A DNA stretch of 64,000 nucleotides from Diplonema papillatum. Taxonomy: Eukaryota > Euglenozoa > Diplonemea > Diplonemida > Diplonemidae. The position numbers and the translations under genes were made by a program. Below the pieces are notes generated by a model. The model ran no database searches. It saw only the letters and a list, made by a program, of their open reading frames with translations, and was not told the origin of the DNA. Below, piece after piece: positions 54,205 to 63,711 of the stretch. Location of the stretch: the NCBI GenBank assembly GCA_030068145.1, contig JAPJBO010000007.1, positions 62,001 through 126,000 of the forward strand, in the 5' to 3' direction. Position 1 is the first letter of the stretch; the number at the start of each line of letters is the position of its first letter.

Positions 54205-54350
54205 ATAAGATTTAGCAACAATCAGTTGCAAACTCGAAACAGAACGCTGTCAGCGTGATTTCGGAGGAGATTCGCCTAACGATCATGCTCACTAAACTAT
54301 CAGGCTAACTTTCCCCGGCACGTGCCAACAACATCGCGCCTATTCTTTGT
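54205..54350 (+). repeat. Dispersed repeat, copy 2 of 44250-44400, in NVL intron 1
   Basis: CAATCAGTTGCAAACTCGAA, CGCTGTCAGCGTG and GAGATTCGCCTAACGATC, then CGCCTATTCTTTGTTG. The same order as the first copy with gaps. Confidence 0.6.
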
Positions 54351-54699
54351 TGTGCCTGCAACCGTTGCAATTCATCAAGAACACAAACCGCTCGATGGCT
54401 GTCCTCATAGATCAAGAATGAAGGGTGCACAAGCAACTTGCCGCCTGTTCTCCTTCCGTATTCTGGCTCGGTGTTGAGCATTTAACCATCCGAGCGCGAT
54501 CTTTGCAGTCCCCCAACCGCTTTTGGCTGACGACTGCGACAAAGGGGACGCTCACAGCACCTGGGGCACGGTCAGTTGTGAGACTGCCCGCCAGGTGAGG
54601 CGGCGCCAGCGACATCGGACCAACCTGAGTCTGTATGCAGCTGTCCCAACCTACGTCCGGTCACGGGCTGCCGTGTCCTTCTTTGCGACGGTTGCTGCG

Positions 54700-56070
54700 G
54701 CCTTACTGTATGGTGTCAGCCTTACTGTATGGTGTCAGCCTTACTGTATGGTGTCAGCCTTACTGTATGGTGTCAGCCTTACTGTCTGGTGTCAGCCTTA
54801 CTGTATGGTGTCAGCCTTACTGTGTGGTGTCAGCCTTACTGTATGGTGTCAGCCTTACTGTGTGGTGTCAGCCTTACTGTATGGTGTCAGCCTTACTGTA
54901 TGGTGTCAGCCTTACTGTATGGTGTCAGCCTTACTGTATGGTGTCAGCCTTACTGTATGGTGTCAGCCTTACTGTATGGTGTCAGCCTTACTGTATGGTG
55001 TCAGCCTTACTGTATGGTGTCAGCCTTACTGTATGGTGTCAGCCTTACTGTATGGTGTCAGCCTTACTGTATGGTGTCAGCCTTACTGTATGGTGTCAGC
55101 CTTACTGTATGGTGTCAGCCTTACTGTATGGTGTCAGCCTTACTGTATGGTGTCAGCCTTACTGTATGGTGTCAGCCTTACTGTATGGTGTCAGCCTTAC
55201 TGTATGGTGTCAGCCTTACTGTATGGTGTCAGCCTTACTGTATGGTGTCAGCCTTACTGTATGGTGTCAGCCTTACTGTATGGTGTCAGCCTTACTGTAT
55301 GGTGTCAGCCTTACTGTATGGTGTCAGCCTTACTGTATGGTGTCAGCCTTACTGTATGGTGTCAGCCTTACTGTATGGTGTCAGCCTTACTGTATGGTGT
55401 CAGCCTTACTGTATGGTGTCAGCCTTACTGTATGGTGTCAGCCTTACTGTATGGTGTCAGCCTTACTGTATGGTGTCAGCCTTACTGTATGGTGGTGTCA
55501 GCCTTACTGTGTGGTGTCAGCCTTACTGTATGGTGTCAGCCTTACTGTATGGTGTCAGCCTTACTGTATGGTGTCAGCCTTACTGTATGGTGTCAGCCTT
55601 ACTGTATGGTGTCAGCCTTACTGTATGGTGTCAGCCTTACTGTATGGTGTCAGCCTTACTGTATGGTGTCAGCCTTACTGTATGGTGTCAGCCTTACTGT
55701 ATGGTGTCAGCCTTACTGTATGGTGTCAGCCTTACTGTATGGTGTCAGCCTTACTGTATGGTGTCAGCCTTACTGTATGGTGTCAGCCTTACTGTATGGT
55801 GTCAGCCTTACTGTATGGTGTCAGCCTTACTGTGTGGTGTCAGCCTTACTGTATGGTGTCAGCCTTACTGTATGGTGTCAGCCTTACTGTATGGTGTCAG
55901 CCTTACTGTATGGTGTCAGCCTTACTGTGTGGTGTCAGCCTTACTGTGTGGTGTCAGCCTTACTGTATGGTGTCAGCCTTACTGTGTGGTGTCAGCCTTA
56001 CTGTATGGTGTCAGCCTTACTGTGTGGTGTCAGCCTTACTGTATGGTGTCAGCCTTACTGTATGGTGTCA
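54700..56070 (+). repeat. 19-bp satellite array (~72 copies) in NVL intron 1
   Basis: The unit is TTACTGTATGGTGTCAGCC, almost invariant; variants are mainly TGTGTGG or TGTCTGG, plus one 3-base insertion near 55491. Because 19 is not a multiple of three and the unit has no stop in any frame, all three plus frames stay open for >470 codons with 19-residue repeats. These are not genes. Confidence 0.95.
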
Positions 56071-56167
56071 CTCAGCTGTGTCGGTTTCGTGACGAGATCC
56101 GGGGGGAATTCAGTGGACCGTTGAGGAAAATAATGCCGGCAGCGACCTAAATCGCACCCTCCTGCAG

Positions 56168-56386
56168 GAAGCGTCCATGATCTGCATGAAGCACATTCGA
56201 AATGTAATCGTGACAACGCACATGGCCTCGACTCAGGCATCCCCGACTGAAGAAAGCGGTGTGGTGAAGCGGGTCCCTATTCCGGAGGGTCTTGACATCG
56301 AAGAGATGGCTTTTGTTTCTGCGGAGCACTTCCGAGTGGCAGTCACACGTGTGCAGCCCAGCAGTATGCGCGAAGGGTTCAGTACA
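56168..56386 (+). CDS. NVL: NVL/Rix7-type AAA ATPase, exon 2 (end of D1 and linker)
   Basis: Follows CCTCCTGCAG and joins in phase 0: ...DLHAIVK|EASMICMKHIRN. It has 73 codons ending VSAEHFRVAVTRVQPSSMRE with GFST, at the donor AGTACA|GTATGC. The ...VQPS..REGF.T segment is the conserved bridge before D2 in NVL proteins, which makes this join firm. The middle of the exon (~20 residues, MASTQASPTEESG) is a family-variable loop. Confidence 0.85.
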
Positions 56387-56440
56387 GTATGCCTTCTCCG
56401 CACTCTCCCCACCCTCTTTTTTTCATTTTCTGGCTGACAC

Positions 56441-56540
56441 CATTTGCGCACTTAACCATGGTTAAGAAGACGACTGAAAGCATGCAGAATAACACGAAAA
56501 GCCTTCAGGCAAAACCCCGTTTTCACATTTCTTCGGGAAA
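56441..56540 (+). repeat. Dispersed repeat in NVL intron 2, inverted relative of 10170-10290
   Basis: TGCGCACTTAACCATGGTTA, AAGAAGACGACTGAAAGCAT, ATAACACGAAAAGCC and AAACCCCGTTTTCAC, as on the minus strand of the other copy. Confidence 0.6.
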
Positions 56541-56676
56541 AAGTCGATGTTCTCATCAGCACGCAAGAGAGGCTGTGTTCCACCCGAGCTTTAGTAGTAA
56601 GTTCAACGAATCATTCGTTTGCTTCGTATTCACCGCCAGAACATCAACGGCTGAATCGGTGGTCACTGCCGAACCA

Positions 56677-58060
56677 CCGAAGGCGGCTGGCAAAAAGTGC
56701 GGGTGTCTAATCCAATCACCCCTATACTTCGTAATCGTCGCCAAGAGCTCTATATTTCCACCATTTAGCCTTGTTGCACCCCAATTGTGGCAGCACTCAT
56801 TGCTGGCAAAAAGTGCGGGTGTCTAATCCAACCACCTGTAAACTTCGTAATCGTCGCCAAGACTACGGCATTTGAACACATGCTAACCCTCACGACACGC
56901 GAACTGTGGCAGCACCCATGATTGCTGAAGGCGGCTGGCAAAAAGTGCGGGTGTCTAAACCAACCACCTGTAAACTTCGTAATCGTCGCCAAGACTACGG
57001 CATTTGAACACATGCTAACCCTCACGACATGCAAACTGTGGCAGCACCCATGATTGTTTAAGGCGGCTGGCAAAAAGTGCGGGTGTCTAAACCAATCACC
57101 TATAAACTTCGTAATCGTCGCCAAGACTACGGCATTTGAACACATGCTAACCCTCACGACATGCAAACTGTGGCAGCACCCATGATTGTTGAAGGCGGCT
57201 GGCAAAAAGTGCGGGTGTCTAATCCAATCACCTGTAAACTTCGTAATCGTCGCCAAGACTACGGCATTTGAACACATGCTAACCCTCCCGACACGCGAAC
57301 TGTGGCAGCACCCATGATTGTTGAAGGCGGCTGGCAAAAAGTGCGGGTGTCTAATCCAATCACCTGTAAACTTCGTAATCGTCGCCAAGACTACGACATT
57401 TGAACACATGCTAACCCTCCCGACACGCGAACTGTGGCAGCACCCATGATTGCTGAAGGCGGCTGGCAAAAAGTGCGGGTGTCTAATCCAATCACCTGTA
57501 AACTTCGTAATCGTCGCCAAGACTACGGCATTTGAACACATGCTAACCCTCACGACATGCAAACTGTGGCAGCACCCATGATTGTTGAAGGCGGCTGGCA
57601 AAAAGTGCGGGTGTCTAATCCAATCACCTGTAAACTTCGTAATCGTCGCCAAGACTACGGCATTTGAACACATGCTAACCCTCCCGACACGCGAACTGTG
57701 GCAGCACCCATGATTGCTGAAGGCGGCTGGCAAAAAGTGCGGGTGTCTAATCCAATCACCTGTAAACTTCGTAATCGTCGCCAAGACTACGGCATTTGAA
57801 CACATGCTAACCCTCCCGACACGCGAACTGTGGCAGCACCCATGATTGCTGAAGGCGGCTGGCAAAAAGTGCGGGTGTCTAATCCAATCACCTGTAAACT
57901 TCGTAATCGTCGCCAAGACTACGGCATTTGAACACATGCTAACCCTCCCGACACGCGAACTGTGGCAGCACCCATGATTGCTGAAGGCGGCTGGCAAAAA
58001 GTGCGGGTGTCTAATCCAATCACGCAGTTGAACACATGCGAATCCTCACGACACGCTAAA
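56677..58060 (+). repeat. 132-bp satellite array in NVL intron 2
   Basis: About ten units containing GGCGGCTGGCAAAAAGTGCG, GGTGTCTAATCCAATCACCT, GTAAACTTCGTAATCGTCGC, GGCATTTGAACACATGCTAA and CTGTGGCAGCACCCATGATT. The unit is 44 codons long, so a stop-free minus frame runs 410 codons by periodicity alone. Units differ at a few positions. The first unit is chimeric with the next array. Confidence 0.9.
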
Positions 58061-58061
58061 G

Positions 58062-60445
58062 GTGGCAGCACCCGCGATTGCTGAAGGCGGCTGGCAAAAA
58101 GTGCGGGTGTCTAATCCAATCACCCGTATACTTCGTAATCGTCGCCAAGACCTCTATCTTTACACTATTTATCCTTCTGGCACCCCAAGTGTGGCATCAT
58201 CCGTGATTGCTGAAGGCGGCTGGCAAAAAGTGCGGGTGTCTAATCCAATCACCCGTATACTTCGTAATCGTCGCCAAGACCTCCATCTTTACACCATTTA
58301 TCCTTCTGGCACCCCAAGTGTGGCATCATCCGTGATTGCTGAAGGCGGCTGGCAAAAAGTGCGGGTGTCTAATCCAATCACCCGTATACTTCGTAATCGT
58401 CGCCAAGACCTCCATCTTTACACCATTTATCCTTCTGGCACCCCAAGTGTGGCATCATCCGTGATTGCTGAAGGCGGCTGGCAAAAAGTGCGGGTGTCTA
58501 ATCCAATCACCCGTATACTTCGTAATCGTCGCCAAGACCTCCATCTTTACACTATTTATCCTTCTGGCACCCCAAGTGTGGCATCATCCGTGATTGCTGA
58601 AGGCGGCTGGCAAAAAGTGCGGGTGTCTAATCCAATCACCCGTATACTTCGTAATCGTCGCCAAGACCTCCATCTTTACACTATTTATCCTTCTGGCACC
58701 CCAAGTGTGGCATCATCCGTGATTGCTGAAGGCGGCTGGCAAAAAGTGCGGGTGTCTAATCCAATCACCCGTATACTTCGTAATCGTCGCCAAGACCTCC
58801 ATCTTTACACTATTTATCCTTCTGGCACCCCAAGTGTGGCATCATCCGTGATTGCTGAAGGCGGCTGGCAAAAAGTGCGGGTGTCTAATCCAATCACCCG
58901 TATACTTCGTAATCGTCGCCAAGACCTCCATCTTTACACCATTTATCCTTCTGGCACCCCAAGTGTGGCATCATCCGTGATTGCTGAAGGCGGCTGGCAA
59001 AAAGTGCGGGTGTCTAATCCAATCACCCGTATACTTCGTAATCGTCGCCAAGACCTCTATCTTTACACTATTTATCCTTCTGGCACCCCAAGTGTGGCAT
59101 CATCCGTGATTGCTGAAGGCGGCTGGCAAAAAGTGCGGGTGTCTAATCCAATCACCCGTATACTTCGTAATCGTCGCCAAGACCTCCATCTTTACACTAT
59201 TTATCCTTCTGGCACCCCAAGTGTGGCATCATCCGTGATTGCTGAAGGCGGCTGGCAAAAAGTGCGGGTGTCTAATCCAATCACCCGTATACTTCGTAAT
59301 CGTCGCCAAGACCTCCATCTTTACACCATTTATCCTTCTGGCACCCCAAGTGTGGCATCATCCGTGATTGCTGAAGGCGGCTGGCAAAAAGTGCGGGTGT
59401 CTAATCCAATCACCCGTATACTTCGTAATCGTCGCCAAGACCTCTATCTTTACACTATTTATCCTTCTGGCACCCCAAGTGTGGCATCATCCGTGATTGC
59501 TGAAGGCGGCTGGCAAAAAGTGCGGGTGTCTAATCCAATCACCCGTATACTTCGTAATCGTCGCCAAGACCTCCATCTTTACACCATTTATCCTTCTGGC
59601 ACCCCAAGTGTGGCATCATCCGTGATTGCTGAAGGCGGCTGGCAAAAAGTGCGGGTGTCTAATCCAATCACCCGTATACTTCGTAATCGTCGCCAAGACC
59701 TCCATCTTTACACTATTTATCCTTCTGGCACCCCAAGTGTGGCATCATCCGTGATTGCTGAAGGCGGCTGGCAAAAAGTGCGGGTGTCTAATCCAATCAC
59801 CCGTATACTTCGTAATCGTCGCCAAGACCTCCATCTTTACACCATTTATCCTTCTGGCACCCCAAGTGTGGCATCATCCGTGATTGCTGAAGGCGGCTGG
59901 CAAAAAGTGCGGGTGTCTAATCCAATCACCCGTATACTTCGTAATCGTCGCCAAGACCTCCATCTTTACACCATTTATCCTTCTGGCACCCCAAGTGTGG
60001 CATCATCCGTGATTGCTGAAGGCGGCTGGCAAAAAGTGCGGGTGTCTAATCCAATCACCCGTATACTTCGTAATCGTCGCCAAGACCTCTATCTTTACAC
60101 TATTTATCCTTCTGGCACCCCAAGTGTGGCATCATCCGTGATTGCTGAAGGCGGCTGGCAAAAAGTGCGGGTGTCTAATCCAATCACCCCGTATACTTCG
60201 TAATCGTCGCCAAGAGCTCTATATTTCCACCCTTTAGTCTTATGGCACCCCAAGTGCGGCAACGTCCGTGATTTCTGAAGGCGGCTGGCAAAAAGTGCGG
60301 GTGTCTAATCCAATCACCCGTATACTTCGTAATCGCCGCCAAGACTACGACAGTTGAACACATGCGAATCTTCACGACACGCTAAATGTGGCAGCATCCG
60401 TATCCAACCACCCTGTATACTTCGTAATCGTCGCCAAGACCTCGA
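58062..60445 (+). repeat. 129-bp satellite array in NVL intron 2
   Basis: About 17 units sharing the ~75-bp GGCGGCTGGCAAAAAGTGCG...CGTAATCGTCGCCAAGAC core with the 132-bp array, but with a different remainder (ATTTATCCTTCTGGCACCCC, AAGTGTGGCATCATCCGTG). Units are almost identical; variation is mostly T/C at two sites. 129 is a multiple of three, so a plus frame is open for 713 codons. The last units (60190-60445) are mixed with the 132-bp type. Confidence 0.92.
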
Positions 60446-60637
60446 AATCTGGTTCATTTACCGTTCATAGCAAGGATGATTCGTCCGTATACTGCCACAG
60501 GCAAAGGGTGCGGCCGAACCAGTGTCATGGCTGGCCTTTCGACTGGTCTGTTTCCAACCAAGCCACCGGCAGGAGACATTTTGAAAAATAACTAAGTTCA
60601 ACCAGAGATCTTCAATACACATAGCGATCTTCTTCAA

Positions 60638-60745
60638 TCAGTATAATTCGTCGTCATTTAACCCCCCCTGAAAATTACCCCCCTCGGCCAAAATTTAGGC
60701 ATCATGGGGGGGGGGGGGGGGGTAAATGACAAGGAATTATACTGA
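60638..60745. mobile_element. Short foldback element with a poly-G/poly-C core
   Basis: TCAGTATAATTCGTCGTCAT-TTAACCCCCC on the left is mirrored by GGGGGTAAATGACAAGGAAT-TATACTGA on the right. A run of ~18 G (60705-60722) lies in the right arm. The arms can pair over ~30 bp. It lies ~120 bp upstream of NVL exon 3. Confidence 0.65.
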
Positions 60746-60866
60746 TACAAATAGCGCTATCACATCGGATACCACCCAGGGCATCCTCGTGGCTCGTTTG
60801 TTGCCTTTGAAACGCGGGCAAACCGTCCGCGGGCTGCGGTCAACACACATTGCACTCCCCATACAG

Positions 60867-60968
60867 ATTCCGGACGTCGAGTGGGCCGACGTGGGAGCCC
60901 TCGAAGATATCAGAAGCGAGATGGAACGTTGGGTGCAACTTCCCATTCGGTACCCCGTGCTATACAAG
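60867..60968 (+). CDS. NVL: NVL/Rix7-type AAA ATPase, exon 3 (start of D2)
   Basis: 34 codons after CCCCATACAG: IPDVEWADVGALEDIRSEME then RWVQLPIRYPVLYK, ending at TACAAG|GTCCGC, phase 0 on both sides. IP.V.WADVGALEDIR is the signature that opens D2 in NVL proteins. Confidence 0.88.
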
Positions 60969-61505
60969 GTCCGCATTTTCTTTAGTTGGCTAGCAGTTCA
61001 TGCAGGCCTACTGGTATTAGAAGGCCAAAGCGACACAGGCGGCGAGTTTTTTGTCGCAACAAGTTGTCGAGAAGAATACCCGATCGAGAGAACGCTGTGC
61101 TGCACGTCGGGAAGTTCAGCGTTGCGATGGCATTCACCCGCAAACCCTGTTCCTCTCGCCTACAAATAGCGAGCCGCGGAGCTTCGTCTAAACTATCACT
61201 GTGCGCAAGAAGCTGCAATAAGGCTACCAGCGGAGCGGAACCTTCGAAGCCAGACTGGCACCGCGTTGCCCTGTTCCCCACGCTTGCACATGACGTGCGG
61301 CATTGAGAAAGTAGAACTCCTCTGCGCACAAAAAGTCTAGGCGTACCATGGTAGTTTGAGGACAGAATGCAGAGTATCTGTGCGGTGGCCTGCATTAGCC
61401 ACTAGGTGACTATCTCTTCGATCGTACCATGGTAGAAAGAGAGACCAGTCCAAGTTTTAAATGCTGCCACTGCAGGCACGAAAAACCCTGAACACTCAAT
61501 CACAG

Positions 61506-61571
61506 CGAATGGGCCTTGGGCAGCCCGCCGGATTGCTATTGTTCGGGCCTCCTGGATGCGGGAAAACGCTG
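61506..61571 (+). CDS. NVL: NVL/Rix7-type AAA ATPase, exon 4 (D2 Walker A)
   Basis: 22 codons between CAATCACAG and GTATGA: RMGLGQPAGLLLFGPPGCGK and TL. It carries the D2 P-loop GPPGCGKT (joined residues ~498-505). Both junctions are phase 0. The last residue plus exon 5 gives the family's TLVAKAIAHE continuation. Confidence 0.88.
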
Positions 61572-61869
61572 GTATGACTGTCAACTTGCTTACTTGCGGT
61601 GAGAAACAGCAATTTTCATTTTGCATGTCAGTGGAAACGCTCGCGTGAGGATGGGCTCAGCGCAGCGTGTTGCCACTAAAGAACGCTTGCGCGTCTTCTT
61701 CCTTTAACTCGAATCTCCAGGCATGTAGTTCGGCGGATGCGGAGTCACGTCTTTTCGAGGTGGGCCAGCGGTGGGGCTAAGTTGCCCAACGTATTTGCTC
61801 GTGCGTCCGTTCTTTTCGAAACCGGGTCCGCCCCAAAGGTTGGCACCACCGTACACCCCCCTATTCACA

Positions 61870-62432
61870 ACACGCGGTGAGAAAAGAATTAAGAGGACTG
61901 GTCCCTCAAGGTTTCATACCCTACCCGTGGGCAGTCTTGCACTCCCTGCGACCCTTTTACCCTCTTCCCTTTTCTTTTTTACACTTTCTTCAATAGAAAA
62001 CTTGATGCTAGCATCAAACATGCATGAGAGGCAGTGTCTGCCTGAACAATAAACTAAGGTTTTCCCTCCTGCTCACAACACCGCTGTGAAAGGGTCAGTC
62101 TCTCAAGGTTTCATACCCTACCTGCGGAGTCTTGCACTCCCTGCGACCCTTTTATCCTTTTCCCTTTTCTAGTTTACACTTTCTTCGAAGAAAACTTGAT
62201 GCTAGCATCAAACATGCATGGGCAGCAGTGTCTGCCTGAATATTATACTAAGGTTTTCCCTCCTGCTCACAACACCGCGGTGAAAGGGCCAGTCCCTCAA
62301 GGGTTCCTACCCTGCTGTGAGAGCTGTACCATTTTTGCCCTTTTGTATACAACACCCTCTTTGAATGCTAGCGTCAATCGTGCATGAGAGGCAGTGTCCT
62401 GTCTAAACATTAAACTAAGACTTTCCCCCCAG
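61870..62432 (+). repeat. Three tandem copies of the intron 3'-end module before NVL exon 5
   Basis: Each copy has CTTGCACTCCCTGCGACCCT (missing in the third), a pyrimidine-rich stretch, TTGATGCTAGCATCAAACAT or a variant, GCATGAGAGGCAGTG, TAAACTAAG and a T/C-run. They are spaced ~195 and ~165 bp. Only the last ends in CCCCCCAG at the real splice site (62432). Confidence 0.75.
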
Positions 62433-63116
62433 GTCGCCAAAGCCATCGCGCACGAGGCGGCGGCGAATTTCATCTCGGTGAAGGGCCCGGAGCTGCTGAA
62501 CAAGTACGTCGGCGAAAGCGAGCGGGCCGTCCGCATGGTGTTCGCCCGCGGCAGAGCGTCCGCGCCGTGCGTCCTGTTCTTCGACGAGCTCGACGCTTTG
62601 GCGCCGCGGCGAGGGTTGGACCGGTCGACGCCGGGCGCAGAGCGGTTGGTGAACCAGCTGCTGACGGAGATGGACGGCGTCGAAGGCAGAGACCAGGTTT
62701 TCGTCATCGCCGCGACGAACAGAGTGGACATGATCGACCCCGCCATGCTCCGCCCGGGCCGTTTCGACAAAGTCCTCTACGTCCCGCTGCCGGACAAGTC
62801 GCAGCGGGAGTCTGTCCTCCGCACACTGTGCAGAAAGACGCCGCTGCACCCGGATGTCGACTTGCGCAAAATCGCACTCGACTCGCGATGCACCGGTCTC
62901 TCGGGCGCCGATTTGAAGGGCCTCGTGCGCGAAGCCGCGATGTCCGCCGTGTGCAAGGTCTTCCGCAGCTCGTCGGCGACGGCCACCGAAGACGCATTGG
63001 TCACGCAGGAGGACTTCGAATTCGCCGTCGCGAACGTGCGCGCGTCGGTCAGCGAAGAGGAGCGCGCGCACTACGAGAAGACGTGGCTCCGCCGCCAGCG
63101 CGAGCAGGGCCGCTGA
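62433..63116 (+). CDS. NVL: NVL/Rix7-type AAA ATPase, exon 5 (rest of D2, stop)
   Basis: 227 codons from VAKAIAHEAAANFISVKGPE with LLNKYVGESERAVR, through Walker B VLFFDELDAL, sensor AATNRVDMIDPAML and arginine-finger segment RPGRFDKVLY, to the C-terminal helical lid (GADLKGLVREAAMSAVCKVF) and KTWLRRQREQGR before the TGA. Every D2 motif is intact, so the protein should be an active ATPase. The acceptor ends the module at 62432. The final codons with the stop seed the 32-bp repeat that follows. Confidence 0.93.
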   Translation, partial: VAKAIAHEAAANFISVKGPELLNKYVGESERAVRMVFARGRASAPCVLFFDELDALAPRRGLDRSTPGAERLVNQLLTEMDGVEGRDQVFVIAATNRVDMIDPAMLRPGRFDKVLYVPLPDKSQRESVLRTLCRKTPLHPDVDLRKIALDSRCTGLSGADLKGLVREAAMSAVCKVFRSSSATATEDALVTQEDFEFAVANVRASVSEEERAHYEKTWLRRQREQGR

Positions 63117-63404
63117 GCACATGCCCGCGCGGCGAGCACGGCCGCTGAGCATATGTCCGCGCGGCGAGCACGGCCGCTGAGCATATGTCCGCGCGGCGAG
63201 CACGGCCGCTGAGCACATACCTGCGCGGCGAGCACGGCCGCTGAGCACATGCCTGCGCGGCGAGCACAGCCGCTGAGCATATGTCCGCGCGGCGAGCACG
63301 GCCGCTGAGCACATGCCTGCGCGGCGAGCACGGCCGCTGAGCACACGGCCGCTGAGCATATGTCCGCGCGGCGAGCACGGCCGCTGAGCACATGCCTGCG
63401 CGGG
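63106..63404 (+). repeat. 32-bp tandem repeat of the NVL stop-codon region
   Basis: About nine units of GCCGCTGAGCA(C/T)ATG(C/T)C with CGCGCGGCGAGCACG. The first overlaps the last NVL codons (CAG GGC CGC TGA). One unit is shortened near 63340. Open minus-strand translations rich in Ala/Arg/Ser are by-products. Confidence 0.9.
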
Positions 63405-63435
63405 ATGTCGGTGCGGTTTTTGAACCGGGCACAGA

Positions 63436-63711
63436 TTGAAGGTGCCATGCGTGGTACTCTCGGGTGCTACCCGCGGCATTCGATTTCTGCTGTGCCTTCT
63501 TGCGTGTTTTGCCGGCGAGTGTCAGCTTGGAGCTGTTCTGAACAAGAGGAATCCAGCCGGTAGCTGGGCCCATAACATTCCGCGTCACAGCGGCGGCAAG
63601 TGGGATGCGGCTTCTGCCCCACCTGAGTGTCAACAAGCGCGGGTAAACGGCGGGTGTAGCTATGACTCTCTTATGGCAGCCAAATGCGAAAAGTCGTGTG
63701 TGGCGGATTTC
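63436..63711 (+). CDS. Candidate exon of a secreted ShKT-like cysteine-rich protein
   Basis: The frame encodes a signal-peptide-like segment (RGIRFLLCLLACFAGECQLG), a short linker, then CQQARVNGGCSYDSLMAAKC and EKSC: the Cys spacing and the Met before the last cysteines fit a ShKT-type domain, common in extracellular proteins. No ATG opens the frame, so the start is probably in an earlier exon or at a non-standard site; an acceptor-like GGGCACAG lies 5' of it. The donor may be GATTTC|GTAAAC (63712) or AACGAG|GTGCCA (63721). A further exon after GACTCCAG (~63828) could continue to or past the window edge. Function unknown. Confidence 0.45.

Noticed and set aside
54523..56150. Three overlapping plus-strand ORFs of 470-530 codons with a 19-residue repeat
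   Set aside because: They come from a stop-free 19-bp satellite read in all three frames. The region is flanked by NVL exons and lies inside an intron.
56765..57997. Minus-strand 410-codon repetitive ORF
   Set aside because: Periodicity artefact of the 132-bp (44-codon) satellite; no start context, no domain, inside NVL intron 2.
58062..60203. Plus-strand 713-codon repetitive ORF
   Set aside because: The 129-bp unit is a multiple of three and lacks stops in one frame. Unit-to-unit changes include non-synonymous Tyr/His swaps, and it lies between splice-joined NVL exons.
61870..63404. CRISPR-like or bacterial-style repeat arrays
   Set aside because: Repeats are contiguous without unique spacers, lie in a eukaryotic gene context, and derive from intron and gene ends.
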